The notes beneath the pieces are model-generated. The model made no database searches and was not told where the DNA came from. It saw nothing but the letters and a program-made list of their open reading frames with translations. From positions 1 to 64,000 of the forward strand of contig CACDDC010000004.1 of NCBI GenBank assembly GCA_902551455.1: a DNA stretch of 64,000 nucleotides. Reading direction: 5' to 3'. Positions 61,965 to 64,000 of this stretch are shown here, piece by piece. A program made the translations under genes and the position numbers. The stretch comes from an uncultured Pelagibacteraceae bacterium (GTDB lineage: Bacteria; Pseudomonadota; Alphaproteobacteria; Pelagibacterales; Pelagibacteraceae). Position 1 is the first letter of the stretch. Every line of letters begins with the position of its first letter.

Positions 61965-62638
61965 ATTAAAGATTTGCACCACTCAATAAATGTATCATTA
62001 AATACATAAATCATAATAAAAAACATTAGCCAAACAATTAATAAAAAAGTCCAGTACCAAGACAATGCTGATATATTATTTTCTTCATGAATAATTTTAT
62101 TTTGTTCTAATTTTAAAACTCTAGATGAAACTTTACCCCAAAAAAATAACCCACCTAAAAGATGTAGACCGTGAAGCGCAGTAAAAATGTAAAAAGATGA
62201 AAAATAAGAATTAGTAGAAACATAATTTCCACTTTTCATTAATTGAACCCAAAAAATTAGTTGTCCAAATAAAAATAAATAGCTCAAACCTCCAACAATA
62301 ATTAAATTTTTTTTAATTTTTGTAGTCAATTTATTTTTTAAATCTTTAGTTATTTTGTTAAAATAGTATGAAACAAAAAATAGAATTAATGTATTAATCC
62401 ATAAAAGATTTGGTTTTAACAAATATTTTGTATCCTGTTCAGGTGGTAAAGAGTAAATATAGCCTGTGAAGATTAAACTAAATAATACTGTTGCAATTCC
62501 AAAAATAATAATAACTGCAGATTTTTGAACTGAAATATCAAATGTTTTTCCTTTATGAAAATTATCTAATATAGCCTGTTCTTTTTCCCAAGGTTTTTCA
62601 ACTAGTGTGCCAAAAATTTTCTTTATTATGTTGCTCAT
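61961..62638 (-). CDS. Second heme-copper oxidase subunit III-family protein
   Basis: Seven hydrophobic segments with SSFYIFTALHGLHLLGGLFFWGKV and SALSWYWTFLLIVWLMFFIMIYVF. Confidence 0.82.
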   Translation of the reverse strand: MSNIIKKIFGTLVEKPWEKEQAILDNFHKGKTFDISVQKSAVIIIFGIATVLFSLIFTGYIYSLPPEQDTKYLLKPNLLWINTLILFFVSYYFNKITKDLKNKLTTKIKKNLIIVGGLSYLFLFGQLIFWVQLMKSGNYVSTNSYFSSFYIFTALHGLHLLGGLFFWGKVSSRVLKLEQNKIIHEENNISALSWYWTFLLIVWLMFFIMIYVFNDTFIEWCKSLI

Positions 62639-62674
62639 AAATTTTATATAATAATTTAAATTACTTTATCAATA

Positions 62675-63262
62675 ATGAAATTAAAAACATCAATAACAAT
62701 TATTACAGGTTGTTTGGTTATTTTCTTATTTATAATGCTACCAATTTTCCTATCTGTTCAAAATAAAAAAGATGAATATGTCGCATCTTTTAAAGGATCT
62801 AATTTTTCTCTAAAAGATATGAACAACAACGAGATTACAGAAAAATCTTTTGATGGACCACTTACAGTTATCTTTTTTGGATTTACTCATTGTCCTGATA
62901 TTTGTCCTATGACTTTAAATAAACTAGATTTAGTTTTAGATAGAATTGATAAAAAAAATAAAAAAAAAATAAAAGTTTTTTTTATTAGTGTTGATCCTGA
63001 AAGAGATAGTCCAGAAGTTGTGAAAGATTATTTAAGTTCTTTTGAAAATGAATTTTTAGGTATAACTGGAGATCCTGAAAAAATATTTTTACTATCTAGG
63101 TCTTGGGGAATTTTAAGCCAAAAAATTTTTTTAGAAGATGGTCAATATAATATAGATCATAGTTCTCCAATTATTCTATTAAAAAATGGAAAATTTATTG
63201 CTAAGCTAAGTCACCGAGATGATATTAAGCAATGTATTAAAGTAATTAGTAAATACTTATAA
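62675..63262 (+). CDS. SCO1/SenC-family copper chaperone
   Basis: VIFFGFTHCPDICPMTLNKLDLVLD, SVDPERDSPEVVKDYL. Confidence 0.95.
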   Translation: MKLKTSITIITGCLVIFLFIMLPIFLSVQNKKDEYVASFKGSNFSLKDMNNNEITEKSFDGPLTVIFFGFTHCPDICPMTLNKLDLVLDRIDKKNKKKIKVFFISVDPERDSPEVVKDYLSSFENEFLGITGDPEKIFLLSRSWGILSQKIFLEDGQYNIDHSSPIILLKNGKFIAKLSHRDDIKQCIKVISKYL

Positions 63263-63967
63263 TTCTAGAAAATAATTCACTATTGATAATGCAGAAATGG
63301 CTGCAGTTTCTGATCTTAAGATATTTTTATTTATTCTTAAATATTGAATGTTTTTTGATTTATAGATTTTTTCTCTTTCCAGTTCAGTAAAATCCCCTTC
63401 AGGACCAATTAGAATACATATCGGTTTTTTTACATTAATTTTTTTTAGGTTTAATTTTTTCTCTTTAGAATTTAAATCTCCTAAAATAATATTAACTTCC
63501 TGATTATTATTTATAAATTTATTTAAAGAAATAGTTTTTTCTAAATTTGGAACAACTATTCTGTTACTTTGTTCACAAGCTTCAATTATAATTTTTTTAA
63601 TTCTTTCACTATTTACTTTTCTCACTATAGTTCTATCTGTAATTATAGGTATAAATTTTGTAACACCTAATTCAGTAGATTTTTGTATCATAAAATTAAA
63701 ATAATTGGACTTGATGGGAGAAAACGCAAGCCATATATTTGGTGTGTTTTCCTTCTGTTTAATTTTTTCTACAATTGTAAACTCTACAATACCTTTTGAA
63801 ATTTGATTAATTTTAGCAGTCCATTCTCCACTATTATTAAATAAAGAAAAATTATTGCCAATTCTAACTCTCATGACTTTTATTAAGTAATGAGATTGGG
63901 ATTTGTCCAGTTTAGACTCAAAATTAATTGATAAACTTTCTGGATAAAATAATCTAATATTGTTCAT
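63257..63967 (-). CDS. rsmE: 16S rRNA (uracil(1498)-N3)-methyltransferase
   Basis: SPIKSNYFNFMIQKSTELGVTKFIPIITDRTIV, ICILIGPEGDFTELE, ILRSETAAISALSIV. Confidence 0.94.
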   Translation of the reverse strand: MNNIRLFYPESLSINFESKLDKSQSHYLIKVMRVRIGNNFSLFNNSGEWTAKINQISKGIVEFTIVEKIKQKENTPNIWLAFSPIKSNYFNFMIQKSTELGVTKFIPIITDRTIVRKVNSERIKKIIIEACEQSNRIVVPNLEKTISLNKFINNNQEVNIILGDLNSKEKKLNLKKINVKKPICILIGPEGDFTELEREKIYKSKNIQYLRINKNILRSETAAISALSIVNYFLEL

Positions 63968-64000
63968 TATAATTAAAATAGTTTATGAAAAATATTAAAG

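Noticed and set aside
1-64000. Possible CRISPR array, phage, transposon or defence island
   Set aside because: No regularly spaced repeats, transposase, integrase, terminase or toxin-antitoxin motifs were seen; ccrM looks like the cell-cycle orphan methyltransferase (no restriction partner next to it).

Overview
This 64 kb window is AT-rich, very compact and made almost entirely of core genes. Gene content and order look like the chromosome of a streamlined marine alphaproteobacterium of the SAR11/Pelagibacterales type; that taxonomic call is inference. I see no phage, insertion sequence, CRISPR array or obvious genomic island. Main blocks, in order: two tRNAs, rpoD, dnaG, yqeY; carAB; a 2OG-oxygenase-like gene with an ELM1-like gene; trxB, aspC, uvrB; SDR/secreted hydrolase/folB; uvrC, pgsA, ilvE; MarR plus a two-component system; lgt, midA-like, pgeF, prs, rplY, pth, ychF; cytochrome bc1; trmL, hemF, greA; CCA-transferase and tRNA-Gln; ispE, TPR, UDG, rnhB, ccrM; mutY, DUF721, dsbA, smc; ATP synthase Fo genes; a retinal-synthesis cluster (crtI-crtB-crtY-blh); ispH-thrB-rnhA; thrC; cytochrome c oxidase; SCO1; rsmE. 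The signals I consider most worth follow-up are: (1) an SMC protein with intact ATPase head motifs but no recognisable hinge domain; (2) a tRNA-Val(GAC) with perfect stems but several altered tertiary positions in the D-loop, T-loop and variable loop; (3) a near-consensus promoter for ccrM with two GANTC (CcrM target) sites inside its core; (4) tail-to-tail gene overlaps at 9 of 10 convergent junctions, six of them an identical 4-nt shared stop (TTAR); (5) divergent genes whose start codons abut (CATATG); (6) apparent loss of metal ligands in DnaG and in a UDG. All statements come from reading the sequence and the supplied ORF track; no searches or computations were run.
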